Source: Dama dama
Lineage: Eukaryota; Chordata; Mammalia; Artiodactyla; Cervidae
Direction: 5' to 3'
Length of the DNA: 64,000 nt
NCBI RefSeq assembly: GCF_033118175.1
Contig: NC_083701.1
Location: 56,495,001-56,559,000 of the forward strand
Shown in pieces: positions 11,594-23,107 of this stretch. The notes beneath the pieces are model-generated. The model did no database searches. It had not been told where the DNA came from and was given only the letters and a program-made list of their open reading frames with translations. The position numbers were made by a program, and so were the translations under genes. Each line of letters begins with the position of its first letter. Position 1 is the stretch's first letter.

Positions 11594-12097
11594 ATGAGTA
11601 CATCAAGGCTATATATTGTCACCTGTTTATTTAACTTTCATGCAGAATACATGATGCGAAATACCAGGCTGGATGAAGCACAAGCTAGAATCAAGATTGC
11701 CAGGAGAAATACCAATAACCTCAGATACACAGATGACACCACCCTTATGGCAGAAAGTGAAGAAGAACTAAAGAGCTTCTTGATGAAAGTGAAAGAGGAG
11801 AGTGAAAAAGCTGACTTAAAACTCAATATTCAAAAAACAAAGATCATGGCAGCTGGTCTCATCACTTCATGGCAAATAGAAGGGGAAAAAGTGGAAGTAG
11901 TGACAGATTTTCTTCTCTTGGGCTCCAAAATCACTGTGGATAGTGACTGCAGCCATGAAATCAAAAGACACTTGCTCCTTGGAAGAAAAGATATGACAAA
12001 CCTAGACAGCGTATTAAAAAGCAGAGACATCACTTTGCCAACAAAGGTTCATATAGTCAAAGCTATGGTTTTTTCCAATAGTCACATACAGATGTGA
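11594..12097 (+). pseudogene. BovB reverse transcriptase C-terminal remnant
   Basis: A 167-codon open frame covers the second half of the BovB RT and the following region, the longest preserved BovB frame in the window. The catalytic box at 11726-11737 reads Tyr-Thr-Asp-Asp rather than the usual Tyr-Ala-Asp-Asp. A reading frame of this length is a relic of the element: the upstream RT and endonuclease are missing and the frame runs straight into the inserted BovB. Confidence 0.88.
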
Positions 12098-12797
12098 ACT
12101 CAGTTCAGTTTAGTTGCTCAGTTGTGTTTGACTTTTTGTGATCCCATGGACCACAGGACGCCAGGCCTCCCTGTCCATCACCAACTCTGGGAGCCTACTC
12201 AAACTCATGTCCATTGAGTCAGTGATGCCATCCAACCATCTCATCCTCTGTCGTCCTCTTCTCCTCTTGCCTTCAATCTTTCCCAGCATCAGGGTCTTTT
12301 CAAATGAGTCAGTTCTTCGCATCAGGTGGCCAAAGTATTGGAGTTTCAGCTTCAGCATCAGTCCTTCCAAAAAATATTCAGGACTGATTTCCTCCAAGAT
12401 GGACTGGTTTGATCTCCTTGCAGTCCAAGGGACTCTCAGGAGTCTTCTCCAACATCACAGTTCAAAAACATCAATTCTTTGGCGCTCAGCTTTCTTTATA
12501 GCCCAACTGTCACATCCTTACATTACTACTGGAAAAACCATAGCTTTGACTAGACGGACCTTTGTTGGCAAAATAATGTCTCTGCTTTTTAATATGCTGT
12601 CTAGGTTGGTCATAACTTTTCTTCCAAGGAGCAAGAGTCTTTTAATTTCATGGCTGCAGGCACCATCTGCAGTGATTTTGGAGCCCAAAATAATAAAGTC
12701 TCTCACTGTTTCCATTGTTTCTCCATCTATTGCCGTGAAGGGATAGGACCAGATGTCATGATCTTAGTTTTCTGAATGCTGAGTTTTAAGCCAGCTT
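12098..12797 (-). mobile_element. BovB LINE 3' end inserted inside another BovB
   Basis: About 700 bases of reverse-oriented BovB, from the terminal 'cagttcagtttagttgctca' at the left to 'gagttttaagccagctt' at the right, where it is 5'-truncated. No long target-site duplication is clear; only about 4 bases (gtga / ttga) are shared. The 202-codon plus-strand frame across it (12138-12746) is an antisense reading of the element and not a gene. Confidence 0.93.
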
Positions 12798-13229
12798 GAG
12801 TTTTGGACCATAAAGAAGACTGAGTGCCAAAGAATTGATGCTTTCAACTTGTGGTACTGGAGGAGTCTTGAGAGTCCTTTGGACTGCAAGGAGATCAAAC
12901 CAGTCAATCCTAAAGGAAATCAACCCTGAATATTCACCAGAAGGACTGAGGCTGAAGCTGAAGTTCCAATACTCTGGCCACCTGATGTGAAGAGCCAACT
13001 TACTGGAAAAGACCCTGATGTTGGGAAAGTTTGAAGGCAAAAGGAGAAGGGGTGCAGAGGGTGAGATGGTTAGATAGCATCACTGACTCAATGGACATGA
13101 ATTTGAGCAAGGCCTGGGAAACTGTGGAGGGCAGAAGAGCCTCGCAAGCTACAGTCCATGGGGTCACAAAAAGTCGAAGATGACTTAGCAACTGAGGAAC
13201 AGCAATTTTTCTTTATCACTTTATTCACT

Positions 13230-13490
13230 CTTCTTAAGAAACTCCTCTATACTTACACGCTGATTTGGAGTGACATCTTCATCTTAAACCTACCTTCTGA
13301 GCTCCAGAACCGCAGATCCAACTGCCTATCTCCCCTGGTACCTCAAAGCTCAATGGCCCCCCCAACTGAACCAATGTCCCATTTTAAAAGTGACCCCTTG
13401 AGCACTTCCCTTCTTGGTAAATGCCAAACCAGTGCACCTAGACATTCAAATTAGAGACTCAATAGTTATCCCAGAAGCCTCAAATACATC
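13230..13490 (+). repeat. L2 LINE fragment
   Basis: 'gagctccagaaccgcagatc' followed by 'caactgcctatctccc' matches the L2 3' ORF region in sense orientation. Old and diverged. A T-run at 13499-13509 follows. Confidence 0.5.
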
Positions 13491-13594
13491 ATTAAGTCAT
13501 TTTTTTTTTCATTTTATCTACTGAATTCCTCACCCCATTATTGCTTTTGTTGACTTCCTCAGATTTAGCTTTTCTCATGTACTTGCATTTTAGT

Positions 13595-13790
13595 TTCAGA
13601 CTGCTTCCCTGGTAAAGAATCTGCCTGCAATACAGGAAAACCCAGGTTTAATCCCTGAGATGGGAAGATCCCATGGAGAAGGAAATGGCAATCCACTCCA
13701 GTCTTCTTGACTGGGGAATCCCAAGGACAGAGAGGATACAGTTTGTGGGATTGCAGAGTTGAACATGACTGAGCGATTAGCTCTTTCAAC
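13595..13790 (+). mobile_element. Bov-tA SINE
   Basis: tRNA-like head ('cttccctggtaaagaatctg', 'caggtttaatccctgagat') followed by the BovA body to 'gaacatgactgagcgatta'. No clear target-site duplication was found. Confidence 0.9.
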
Positions 13791-14088
13791 ATTTCCCTCT
13801 TGTGAGGGAGCTTCTGAGTTTCACGTTTCTCTCTTTCCAGTACGTTCAGTCTCCCCTAACCATCTCAACTCTAGCTCTACTTGCCCCTGGGATCTCCATT
13901 CCAGGACAAGATAAGAGACTGGTGGCTCAGGCTGCAAGCTGCCAGTGGGGGGAAAACAGATTCTGACTCCTGGGTCCAGCCTCCAAGCCTTTCTCTGCTT
14001 CCTCTGGCCTCTGAAGCTGATGCTAAGCCACAACCTGGGGTGGGCAGTAATCAGAACTTTTTCCTTCCTTCTTTCATGGTTGGGAATC

Positions 14089-14237
14089 CCTTGTGTATGC
14101 TCGCTCGGTCCACTGGAGTGGGTTGCCATTTCCTCCTCCACGGGATCTTCCTAACCCAGGGATTGTACTCATGTGTCCTATGTCTCCTGCATTGGCAGGA
14201 GGATTCTTCACCACTGAGCCACCTGGGAATCCGTGCT
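14089..14237 (-). mobile_element. Bov-tA SINE, truncated
   Basis: Head and part of the body only ('ctggagtgggttgccatttc' to 'ccactgagccacctgggaat'); the distal BovA portion is missing. Confidence 0.88.
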
Positions 14238-14269
14238 CAGGCGCTATATTTGAAGAAGTAAATGGAACT

Positions 14270-14620
14270 CTGTTCTCCCAAATTTTCTGTTTGGGAACAG
14301 TTTCTATATTTACCAAAAAATTGCTAAAACAGCAGAATTCTCATACACCCATATCCAGTTTCCCCTATTATTAACCTCTTATATTAATTAGTTACATTTG
14401 TTGTAATTAATGAATACATTACTATGAACTAAAGTCCATGCTTTATCCAGATTTCCTGACATTTTTACCTAAAGTTCCTTTTCTGTTCCGGGGTCCCATC
14501 CAGGACACCACTTTAAATTTAGGTGTCATGTCCTCTTAAGATGTGCTTGACTATGACAGCTCCTGGGGTTCTTCTGATCTCCGCCACCCTGCTAGAGTTG
14601 AGGTCTTGGCTGCCCCTGAT
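14270..14620 (-). repeat. Old L1 (L1M-type) fragment
   Basis: 'gaactaaagtccatgcttta', 'ttctgttccggggtcccatc' and 'tttaggtgtcatgtcctctt' occur in the order seen in a common old L1 segment read in reverse. Subfamily not assignable by eye. Confidence 0.55.
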
Positions 14621-14959
14621 TATTTCTAAACCAGAATCCAAAGGCCCTTGCATTCCATGCTCCTTTATTTCTATGTGTTCTAACTCCTTTTCTAGCCCAT
14701 AGAGATATCTGCTTAGTTTAGTAAGACATATCTTAATTCGAAACTGTCAGCTACCTTTGCTTCAAGCATTCAAAATTTGAAATCATAACCAATCGGAAAA
14801 TCTTCCTCTTTTTCATTTCCAGCTGGTTGCCAATTCCTCTTCACTTATGTTCATCACCTCTCTGTAATTCTCCTTTCATATTGCTTTTGCCTTAGATTAG
14901 GACCTTGTCATTCTCCATTAATATTATTTTCATACTTTACTTTTTATCTAATTTTTACT
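14621..14959. other. Pyrimidine-rich sequence, perhaps L2-derived
   Basis: 'cacctctctgtaattctcct' and similar runs hint at old L2, but there is no diagnostic block. No exon seen. Confidence 0.3.
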
Positions 14960-15185
14960 GTGCACTTACTCTGCACCAGGATCTATTAAGCAATTTGTAT
15001 GCATTGCATCATGTAAACCTTCTTACAAAGCTGAGTGGTACTGGGTAATATTTTTACTTCCCAAAGGAAAATTAGAAGTTCAGAGAGGCTAAGTGACTTT
15101 TCCAAGGTCACAGAGCTACTTAGGATGGCTGTATGGGTATCCAAAACTAGGTTGATATAATCCCAGAGCCAAAGCTCTTAAATAG
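14960..15185 (-). repeat. MIR SINE, antisense
   Basis: 'agaggctaagtgacttttcc' followed by 'aaggtcacagagctactta' is the classic reverse MIR core, with a matching 5' extension through 'gcattgcatcatgtaaacc'. Confidence 0.75.
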
Positions 15186-15261
15186 TACGGCATAAAAATA
15201 AATAAATAAATAATTAACAGTACAGGATAATATCTAAAAAATTATTTTGTCTCTAGGCATA

Positions 15262-15392
15262 TATGCTGTGCTTAATCACCCAGTCGTGTCCAACCCTGTG
15301 TGACCCCATGGACTGTAGCCCACCAGGCTCTTCTGTCCATGGGGATTCTCCAGTCAAGAATACTGGAGTGAGTAGCCAACCCATTCTCCAAA
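15262..15392 (-). mobile_element. BovA monomer SINE, truncated
   Basis: 'gtgcttaatcacccagtcgt' through 'actggagtgagtagcc'; a single BovA body without the tRNA-like head. Confidence 0.88.
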
Positions 15393-15429
15393 TGATGCTC
15401 AAAGCGTTTCTCTATAAAGCAGCCTTATC

Positions 15430-15560
15430 AAGGTACTCCAGTAGGGAAAGGCTTTAACAATCCCCAAACTGTCACAATTAGTCCAAATTCTACAGTGCAC
15501 AACACCCCTCATTATCTGGCCTCTCATCTTTTTCAAGCCTCATCTCTAACTGCCAGTTGC
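15430..15560 (+). repeat. Possible L2 fragment
   Basis: 'ctcattatctggcctctcat' resembles the L2 segment around 'catgatctggcccctgcc'. Short and diverged, so tentative. Confidence 0.35.
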
Positions 15561-16588
15561 CAATACTAGTCATTCATTTATTAAATGCATGAGTAAGTAT
15601 TCTTAAAACTGCCCACTAAACTGAGATTTAGATAGGCTTACATTAGGGGGGAGGTGAAAAGTAAACCAGAACATGGAGACAGAATTACTATTTATATTCC
15701 ACTTTTTCTAATTTTAATGCCTCTTTTTGGCTATCCTCATCCCATCCCACTCACCCTATGTTTGTTTCCCAGAATGTTTCTCATATCACAAAAAAATCTG
15801 TAATTTGAGAGAATTATTTATTTAAAGCAAAAAGAAAACTTAGTAGCCTTAAACAGCATACCAGATACCCTGTTCCTTTAAACATTAGTCTGCTGTTTTG
15901 TTACACACTGACTCACTTGAAATAATACTTGAAAAAGACCTCAAAGACACTAAAATTACGGAATTGAAAAGGAAATTGTTTTGAACTGGTCTATGAGATA
16001 CTCAATAAATAGAGTTGCAAGGTTCATCTCTCTGTGGGCACCTGTGATATTTTATCTCCAATATACTATTGAGGCTAATTTTTGCCTCTTTTGGCTCAGA
16101 GGACCAGGAGAGGAAATCAATGTCCTCTCTATCACTGTATTAAAATTTAAGCAACAAAGTCCAAGGGTCCTTGAGTGCAAATCCTAGCAAATAAAAATCA
16201 TTGTGATGCTGCCAGTAGGCAGACACTGTTTAAAGTCTTACCAATTCTTCTTTGATGGACTATCCTCCACATACTTAATGTGTAATGTCTTACTATTTAA
16301 CGTCCACAAGACAGGATGTATTGGAAGACTTATGATTCCAACTCATGAAACAGGCTGACCAAATAAATGACCAACAGAATGGATTGAAATGGAATGCTAA
16401 CATGTATTGGACATGTTTATGCAGACAGTATAGGCTTTCTGCTCTAGGGAACATCCACATAAATTGATAAAGATTTATTCAAATAATATTTTGAAGGCAT
16501 TTATTAACTTTGTTTTCTTTAAACATACTTGGTCACGTGAGACTAAGTAATGTTTAACATTGTTTTTAAACCATCATATGAATTTCTC

Positions 16589-16612
16589 TTAGTAGGTATT
16601 TTTACCTACTAA
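16589..16612. repeat. Perfect 10-bp inverted repeat with 4-nt loop
   Basis: ttagtaggta is followed by a TTTT loop and its exact reverse complement tacctactaa. It can form a short hairpin in DNA or RNA but is too small for a microRNA precursor. No following T-tract or gene gives it a role. Confidence 0.85.
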
Positions 16613-17134
16613 AAAGCTATTAAACTAATTTGTTGAACATAATATTTTCTGCATTGTGAAATCATGTTTCCATTAAAAATTCACATAGCTTTTTACTCAC
16701 AGATTATACTGACATAAAGGCTTTTTATCTCATAGCTTGTCTAGATGATTCAACATCTGAATTAGTAAAGTTTTAAAATAGCTCACTAAAAGCTTACTCG
16801 CATGTAGATGTGCACATGATTTACAGTGACTCTATTAGGAATGATCACTGAAACATTTATAATTGGGTTATTCAAAGTAATTAACTGTAGTCAGCATCCT
16901 TTCAAAACCTCTGGCAGAAATAGAAAATAGAAGCATGTCCCTCAATTGTGTCTCACTTTTAACTATTTTCACATCCTTCGAAGTTATCTTCTTTCGGGCA
17001 GAGTTGTGAATGAACATGGTCAAAATTTTATTGAGGAGTATGAATTTTTCATTTTTTTAATGTGTAAAAATGTCTTTAGATATGAAGTATGAAGAAAAGC
17101 CACATTTAAAAAAGATCACATGATATGAATTGTT

Positions 17135-17205
17135 TCTTTAACTTTTTTTTTCATTGAGATATAGTTGACATAGTCATTTATTAGTTTCAAGTGTGCGACA
17201 TGACA
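17135..17205 (-). repeat. L1 3' UTR fragment
   Basis: 'tcattgagatatagttgaca' and 'attagtttcaagtgtgcga' match the reverse L1 3' UTR that recurs at 27556. Confidence 0.6.
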
Positions 17206-18318
17206 AGGGGATATCAATAGTCCTAGTTCTGAATGTAAGATCCTAGAAATGCTTTAAATTGATGATTTTTAAAAAATGGAAATACTGGGGAAAACTGAAC
17301 ATATCAATTCACTGTTTAAATTGCCATTATTGCTGTCCTTGAATATTTAAAATAAAGTAGATATTTCTTAATAGTCTGTCATTTTCTCCCGCTAGCCATG
17401 GTGAAATGGGAAAGTCCCTACAAGCATTGGTGGGTGTAAAGGGCACGTTTTGATGGCTGCGACTGCGGAGGACTTATTTTCATAGGAATTCAGCAAATTT
17501 CAAATAGGATCATGATTATTTCTCCACCACAAAATAATGTCCATTTTAATTATTTCACAATTCTAACCAATATAGCTTTAATTAGGCAGCTTAGAAATCA
17601 TTAAATGAATTGACAGGTATAATTTGTTTTTAATAAGTTATAACTTATGCTGCAACTCAAACACTAAACCAACACTAGTAGCTCAGGGAAACCTTGGAGC
17701 ATTGGGGCATTGACATTTCTTAATCCATTGATCACCACCATAATTAAACTGTGTTCCTTGATCCTGGGTTGATTACTTTTGACAGAGAACAATAATAAAA
17801 TTAGGGGAAAGAGCATAAGACAATGCACAAAATTTGGTGGAAACTTTGTAAACTAGAGTTGGCGAACTTCCATAGCATGTTATGAACATTACCAATCTAT
17901 AGAGGGTATCAAACAAATGTCTTTTTCTTATTTCTGAGTATACCTACTACTGCTTAGTAAAATTTAATTAAAATTGTATAAATGTTTAGTTAAGAAATCT
18001 GATTTCTCTTGACAGAAATAAAGTGTTCATTTTATTCTAGAGTGGAAAGTGAGTTTTCAACTGTGAGTTGTCTTAGGCTTGACGTTTTAAAGTGGACTTT
18101 AAACGGAAATTTTAAAATGACACTAAATAAAAACCCATTCAAATTCCCCTCTAGCACATACACACCCACAAACACAGATTCTCATACACTGGATAATCCC
18201 AAGGTCTGCTTATCCCACAAGTGAACAAAAAACTGAACTTAGATTTTCAGCTACCTTCAAATTCCACTATAGTAGTAGAAAGGGCCCATTCTATTGCAAT
18301 GTGATATTTCTACATATG

Positions 18319-18547
18319 GGTATGGGCATGCTTAGTCACTCAGACACGTCCGACTCTTTGTGACCCTTTGGACTATAGCTCATCAGGCTCCTCTGTCAAT
18401 GGGCTTTTTCAGGCAAGAATACTGGAGTGGGTTGCCATTTTCTTCTCCAAAGGATCTTCCTGACCCAGGGATCAAACCTGGGTCTCCTGTGTCTCCTGCT
18501 TTTTTGCAGGCAGGTTCTTTACCTACTGACCATTGGGGAAGCCCACC
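18319..18547 (-). mobile_element. Bov-tA SINE, full length
   Basis: BovA body at the left, tRNA-like head at the right ending 'gaccattggggaagccc'. The perfect 10-bp target-site duplication tctacatatg lies at 18309-18318 and 18548-18557. Confidence 0.96.
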
Positions 18548-18557
18548 TCTACATATG

Positions 18558-19516
18558 CACCAGTCTTTAAAATCTGTGAAAATCCCAGGTCCATTTAGGG
18601 AAGTCCAGATTCCATGTATAAGAAGGAAGCTCAACAAGAGAATAATTTTCCTTAAATAATCTTCTGACCCAGAAAATATAAGAACTCATCAAAATGTCAG
18701 AACAAACTTCAAAACAAAGTCATTTTTCTCAAGAACATAATTTAATTTGAACCCTCAGAGCAGTTATCCATTTTGTTTTTGTGCTTATAGACAGTGACCT
18801 GCATGACAAGTTGGTTCCTCTGATTAAATCAGAGAGACTTCCTGCTTTTACATGAAGCATCTTCTAGCTTGGAGAGAAGGTAGGTGCTGGTTCAGTGATG
18901 ACCTAGTTTTATGCTGCAGAATGTGTTGCCTCAAGCAAGAGTAGTTTTTCCCTTTCCCCGCCCCCACCCCCCCACTACAGTATTTTTCACTTTAGAGTTG
19001 ATTTTTTTTATTCATATAATTAAAAAGTCTGGATTCAAAATGAGAGGCATATAAGTTATGTGATGATACTTCAAAATGCCTGGTGTACTGCAATTAAAAA
19101 GCAGTTAAATATGTCTTGCTTTCCCCTTTTTAGAATTTCCAAACCAGTTATTACTGCTTTAATTTTACCAACTACTCAGAAGAATTCCCAGGGAACCCCT
19201 AATTTTATAGGCACTCTTTTCGATATATAAGCAGCCTGGGGTTAGCAAGATACAAATTTGTATTTAATTGTGCTTCATTAAGTTTGGAGGGTTGAAGGTA
19301 CTCTGTTCTGAAGGCGGGGCAAAGGACAAGATCAGTGTATGTCAGATGTTTTCAATTCCATAGAAGAGTAACAATTCAAAAGAATAGTTTAGGGAGATTT
19401 CCTAACAATTTTGACAAGTGAGGAGGTTTAAAAATAACACATCTTATTTAAAAATTCTACAGAAGTAATACACATATTATGTCATCATTTCACAGACATT
19501 ATGTTAAAATAGCATC
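18558..19516. other. Unassigned intronic sequence with a C-rich tract
   Basis: No element recognised. Around 18955-18974 cytosine runs of 4, 5 and 7 occur close together, so the minus strand carries clustered G-runs. Confidence 0.5.
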
Positions 19517-19645
19517 CATTTGGAGAAGGAAATGGCAACCCACTCCAGTACGCTTGCCTGGAAAATCCCATGGACAGAGGAGCCTGGTGGGCTCCAGTAC
19601 ATGGGTTGCAAAGAGTCGGACACGACGGAGCAACTTCACTAACAT
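19517..19645 (+). mobile_element. BovA SINE body, truncated
   Basis: 'ggagaaggaaatggcaaccc' to 'gtcggacacgacggagcaac'; the tRNA-like head is missing, with no clear duplication. Confidence 0.88.
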
Positions 19646-19740
19646 AAGAAAGGAGGTAAGAAAAGAAAGACAGGGAAAGAGAGAAGAGGGGGAAGAAGGA
19701 CAGAGAGAAGAAAGGATGAGTAAAAAGAAGGAAAAGATGG
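19646..19740 (+). repeat. Polypurine (GA-rich) tract
   Basis: About 95 bases that are almost entirely A and G, directly after the 3' end of the BovA SINE. It may have grown from the SINE tail. Confidence 0.85.
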
Positions 19741-20524
19741 TCACTTTGGTCAAATAAATGTAATTTCATGAAAAACTAGTATTTTTTTATTTTTATTTTT
19801 AATGCATCTGTTTCACCATCAGTGGTATGGACTAGCACTTGCAAAACCACTCGCTGAGATCTCTGTCAATGCTCTAGTCTCATTTTGGTTTTTGAGAAAA
19901 GAACCTGATCTGAAAACATTTAGAAGATAAGCTGTTTACCATTAGTTATCAATCTACTTAGATTCTTTCCTTGGTTTTGCCACTATTTCCAGTGTGATTG
20001 TGAATAAATCATTCAACTTTCAGACACTTAGTTCCACAGAATGCTACATAGTGGCCATAATAAGTATCCACTTGGTAATGTTGAGTGGAATGTTATTAAT
20101 ATAAGCATTCACCCAATTCAACATGTATTTGTTAGTCACCCAAGACATAAACAATGCATATGCTAAAATGCTGTGGATTTATCCATGTGATCAAATTTGG
20201 GGAAGGGGTGGCCAAGTATGGGGGGAATTGGGGTGGAATTCTAACACTGTCCTAGGGAGAAGGGAACACTTCCATAAAGCCCATGACACATCACACAGAA
20301 GCATGGCTAGCGGGTGGGGCTGGGGTCTGAATCTAAGCTGGACAGCAAACTGGGGCACAGAGTGAAAGGTCTATAGAGCAACAACCTTCTCTGGTGGGGA
20401 ATGAGAAACTGTCTGCTAAAAACCAAGAGATAAGCAAGCATATCTGCAAGGATCAGGACTGGAGGCTGGCTTCATATATGCAGGAGGGAAAGGATCATGG
20501 TGCCTCATTCAAGCCATATCTTTA
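19741..20524. other. Unassigned intronic sequence
   Basis: No element recognised. 20200-20400 is GC-richer; its 80-codon plus-strand frame (20123-20365) has no known domain. Confidence 0.45.
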
Positions 20525-20790
20525 ATGCTCAACAACAATTCACTAATATTCATGGAGAACTTCCAAGGTCTAGGCATTATTAATAAGCACTTTACACAGA
20601 CAACTTCATTTACTCTTCACAACAGCCCTTTCAGGCAGCACCAGTTTTTATTTTCTTTTGTAAGTGAAGACACTGAGCTTCACAATTTTAAGTATCTTGT
20701 TCATGGTCACATATCTGGCAGGGGGAATGGGATTCCAACTTAGGCATCACATTCCATAGGCCAAGTTCTTCACTGATCCTGATCCACCCT
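20525..20790 (-). repeat. MIR SINE, antisense
   Basis: Nearly complete reverse MIR: 'aagcactttacacagacaac', 'cttcacaacagccctttcag', 'gtgaagacactgagcttcac' and 'catggtcacatatctggcag' occur in order. Confidence 0.75.
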
Positions 20791-21439
20791 GCCTTTGGGA
20801 GCAGAAGTAGGAACTCTGTAAGTACTATGGGATGTGTGACTACCCTTCTGCCTTCCTGCCATGGGTCAAAACCATTCAGGATCTCAGAGAGCTGATCTTA
20901 GCACTTTTCCAGGCAAGTTGATGCCTAAACCTCTCTTAAGAGGTAACAGCTGTACTTCAGAAAACAAAACCCAAACTTTCCAGTACATGTGCTCAAATTT
21001 GTTACATTCCCTTGATACTTCACTTTAATATTCTTTACTACAACTTATTCTTTTCTTGGTAGAAATGAACATCTGGGCACCTCCTCTTTAAAACAATGCT
21101 GGGAAGCTTGAGAATCACTAAATTTCCCATCAATCATTTTCTTCATGCTGCAAATATCAATTCTTCATGTTGCAAATATCAATTCCATTAGTCTTTTCAT
21201 AAACTAATTCTATGCCAAGTGAAAAACAACTCTTCGAAAAAAATCTATTATTAATACATCCAATGCCCTGTAATTGAAACCAGCCTAATTGATTTTTCAG
21301 AACTGTATCATTTATTTGCTAGGGTGTTTATAAAAATTGTATAAGATTTAAACACATTTTACCAAGTAACTTTTCTATTGCCTTCTTCCCTTAACCTGTT
21401 TTACTGTTCTTTAAAAACTTATTATTCTTTGGCAATGTG
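20791..21439. other. Unassigned intronic sequence
   Basis: Nothing recognised except the 22-nt tandem duplication at 21140-21183. Confidence 0.45.
21140..21183 (+). repeat. 22-nt tandem duplication
   Basis: The unit beginning tcttcatgctgcaaatat occurs twice back to back (21140-21161, 21162-21183) with one C/T mismatch, a simple local duplication. Confidence 0.95.
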
Positions 21440-21605
21440 TTAAATATACCATTTATTTATAGCCTGTTTTTCGCAGTAGAATATAAGCACCTGAGCACTT
21501 GGACTTCATCTTATTTTCTCTTTTATTACTGGCACTTCAAATAAGACCTGGTGTGTACTAGGCATTTAGTAAGTACTTATTCAATTAATAAGTGAATAGG
21601 TTAAC
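21440..21605 (+). repeat. L2 LINE 3' end
   Basis: 'gtagaatataagcacctgag' followed by 'gtgtgtactaggcatttagt' and 'aagtacttattcaat' matches the L2 3' terminus. Confidence 0.6.
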
Positions 21606-22064
21606 AAATGAAGAAACATATTTTCATATATGGAAAGTTCTGAGTTAAACACATGCACTAAATAAACCCAGAATTTGTTCCTCTGGATATAACTAGAAAT
21701 CACTGTGTAAAGAATAGTGACTTGTTCATCACAGGTGGTATCCAACAAAGAGAAGGTGGTACAGTGAGATTAATATAGAAAGGATAAAAAGTAAAGACCA
21801 GGCATAAGGGCAAACAGGAGATTAAAAGGAGTGAGCAGATTGTCAGTTCCCTTGACAAGGTGAGGACCTGAAAGGAAGTCTCAATTGAAGGAAAGTTCCA
21901 GAGGTATTATTCAGACACCTGTTGGCCAAGGAGTCCCCTACTGGCCCTGTTTGGAAACCCCGTAGAGCTGGGAACCTGGGAAGGCTAAGCTCAACCCTTT
22001 TCTGTCTTCTCCTTGAACTTTCAGAGAGCATTTAAGTAGTGCAAGTAATTAGAAAAAGGGCTTT
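21606..22064. other. Unassigned intronic sequence
   Basis: No recognised element between the L2 end and the L1 start. A 62-codon minus-strand frame (21843-22031) has no domain support. Confidence 0.4.
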
Positions 22065-22670
22065 AAATTTAAGATACGACACCATTAAACTCCTAGAAGA
22101 GAACAGAGGCACAACATTCTCTAACATAAATAGCAGCATTTTCTCAGGTTGGTCTCCCAAGGCAAAAGAAATAAAAGCAAAAATAAACAAATGGGACCTA
22201 ATCAAAGTTATAAGCTTTTGCATAGCAAAGAAAACCATAAAACAAAAAGACTACCTAAGGAACAGCAGAAAATATTCTGCAAACAATGCAACCAACAAGG
22301 GTTTAATCTGCAAAATATACAAACACCTCATACAGCTCAATATAAAAACAAAAACCAAACAAACCAATGAAAAAATGGAGAGAGAGCCTACACAGACATT
22401 TCAACAAAGAACACATACAAATGACCAACAGCCATATGAAAAGACGCTCAACAGTGCTAATTATTAGAGAAATGCAAGTTAAAACTATAATGAGTTTTCA
22501 CCTCATGACAGTCAAAGCAGCCATCATTAAAAACTTTACAGATAATAAATATTGGAGGGGGTGTGAAAAAAAGGGACCATCCTACACTGTTGGTGGGAAT
22601 GTAAATTGGGGCAGCCATTATGGACAACAGGATGAAGGGTCTTTGAAAACTAAACACAGAGTTATCATAT
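22065..22670 (+). pseudogene. L1 ORF2 C-terminal remnant
   Basis: Two overlapping plus-strand frames hold the end of L1 ORF2, the endonuclease/reverse transcriptase protein. The first (22039-22467) contains 'KINKWDLIKVISF' and 'NKGLICKIYKHLIQ'; the second (22367-22672) contains 'RRSTVLIIREMQVKT'. A frame change near 22370-22440 separates them. Neither includes the catalytic RT region, so this is only the tail of a dead L1. Confidence 0.88.
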
Positions 22671-22827
22671 GATCCAACAATCCCATTTTTGGGCACATAT
22701 ATGGAAAAGACAAAAACTCTAATTTGAAAAGATGCATGCACCCCAATGTTCAATGTAGCATTATTTATGATATCCAAGACATGGAAGCTACCTAAATGAC
22801 CATCAATGAATGGATAAAGAAAATGTA

Positions 22828-22832
<5 letters not shown>

Positions 22833-22877
<45 letters not shown>

Positions 22878-22893
22878 GTATATATATATATAT
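22833..22893 (+). repeat. (TG)n / (TATG)n / (TA)n microsatellite
   Basis: About 18 TG units (22833-22869), then TATG units and a TA run, inside the L1 remnant. Likely length-polymorphic. Confidence 0.92.
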
Positions 22894-23107
22894 GGAATAA
22901 AGCCATAAAATGAATGAAATAATGCCATTTGCAACAACATGGATGACCTAGAGATTATCCTACCAAGCAAAGTAGGAGAAAGATAAATATCATATAATAT
23001 CACTTATATGTGGAATCTAAAAAAAAAAATGATAGAAATGAACTTATTTACAAAACAGAAACAGACTCATAGACATAGATGACTAACTTGTGGCTACCAA
23101 AGGGGAA

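Larger units (their letters stand above)
11583..13196 (+). mobile_element. BovB LINE 3' portion, split by an inverted BovB
   Basis: Sense-oriented BovB from mid RT to the 3' end, in two blocks: 11583-12097 and 12798-13196. The first stops in the segment encoding the conserved 'MYGCESWTVKKAE' type stretch and the second resumes there, so the elements between are a later insertion. The 3' block keeps the typical 'cagtccatggggtcacaaaa' end. Confidence 0.92.
15561..18308. other. Long AT-rich stretch, largely unique
   Basis: The longest repeat-poor run in the left half. It holds the hairpin at 16589-16612, an L1 scrap at 17135-17205 and the 16-nt palindrome ataagttataacttat near 17634. No exon-like frame with splice sites was seen. 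Confidence 0.5.

Noticed and set aside
12138..12746. 202-codon open frame on the plus strand
   Set aside because: It is an antisense reading of the inserted BovB and has no own start context or known domain.
16589..16612. microRNA precursor or terminator
   Set aside because: A 10-bp stem is far shorter than a microRNA precursor, and intrinsic terminators do not apply in this nuclear genome.
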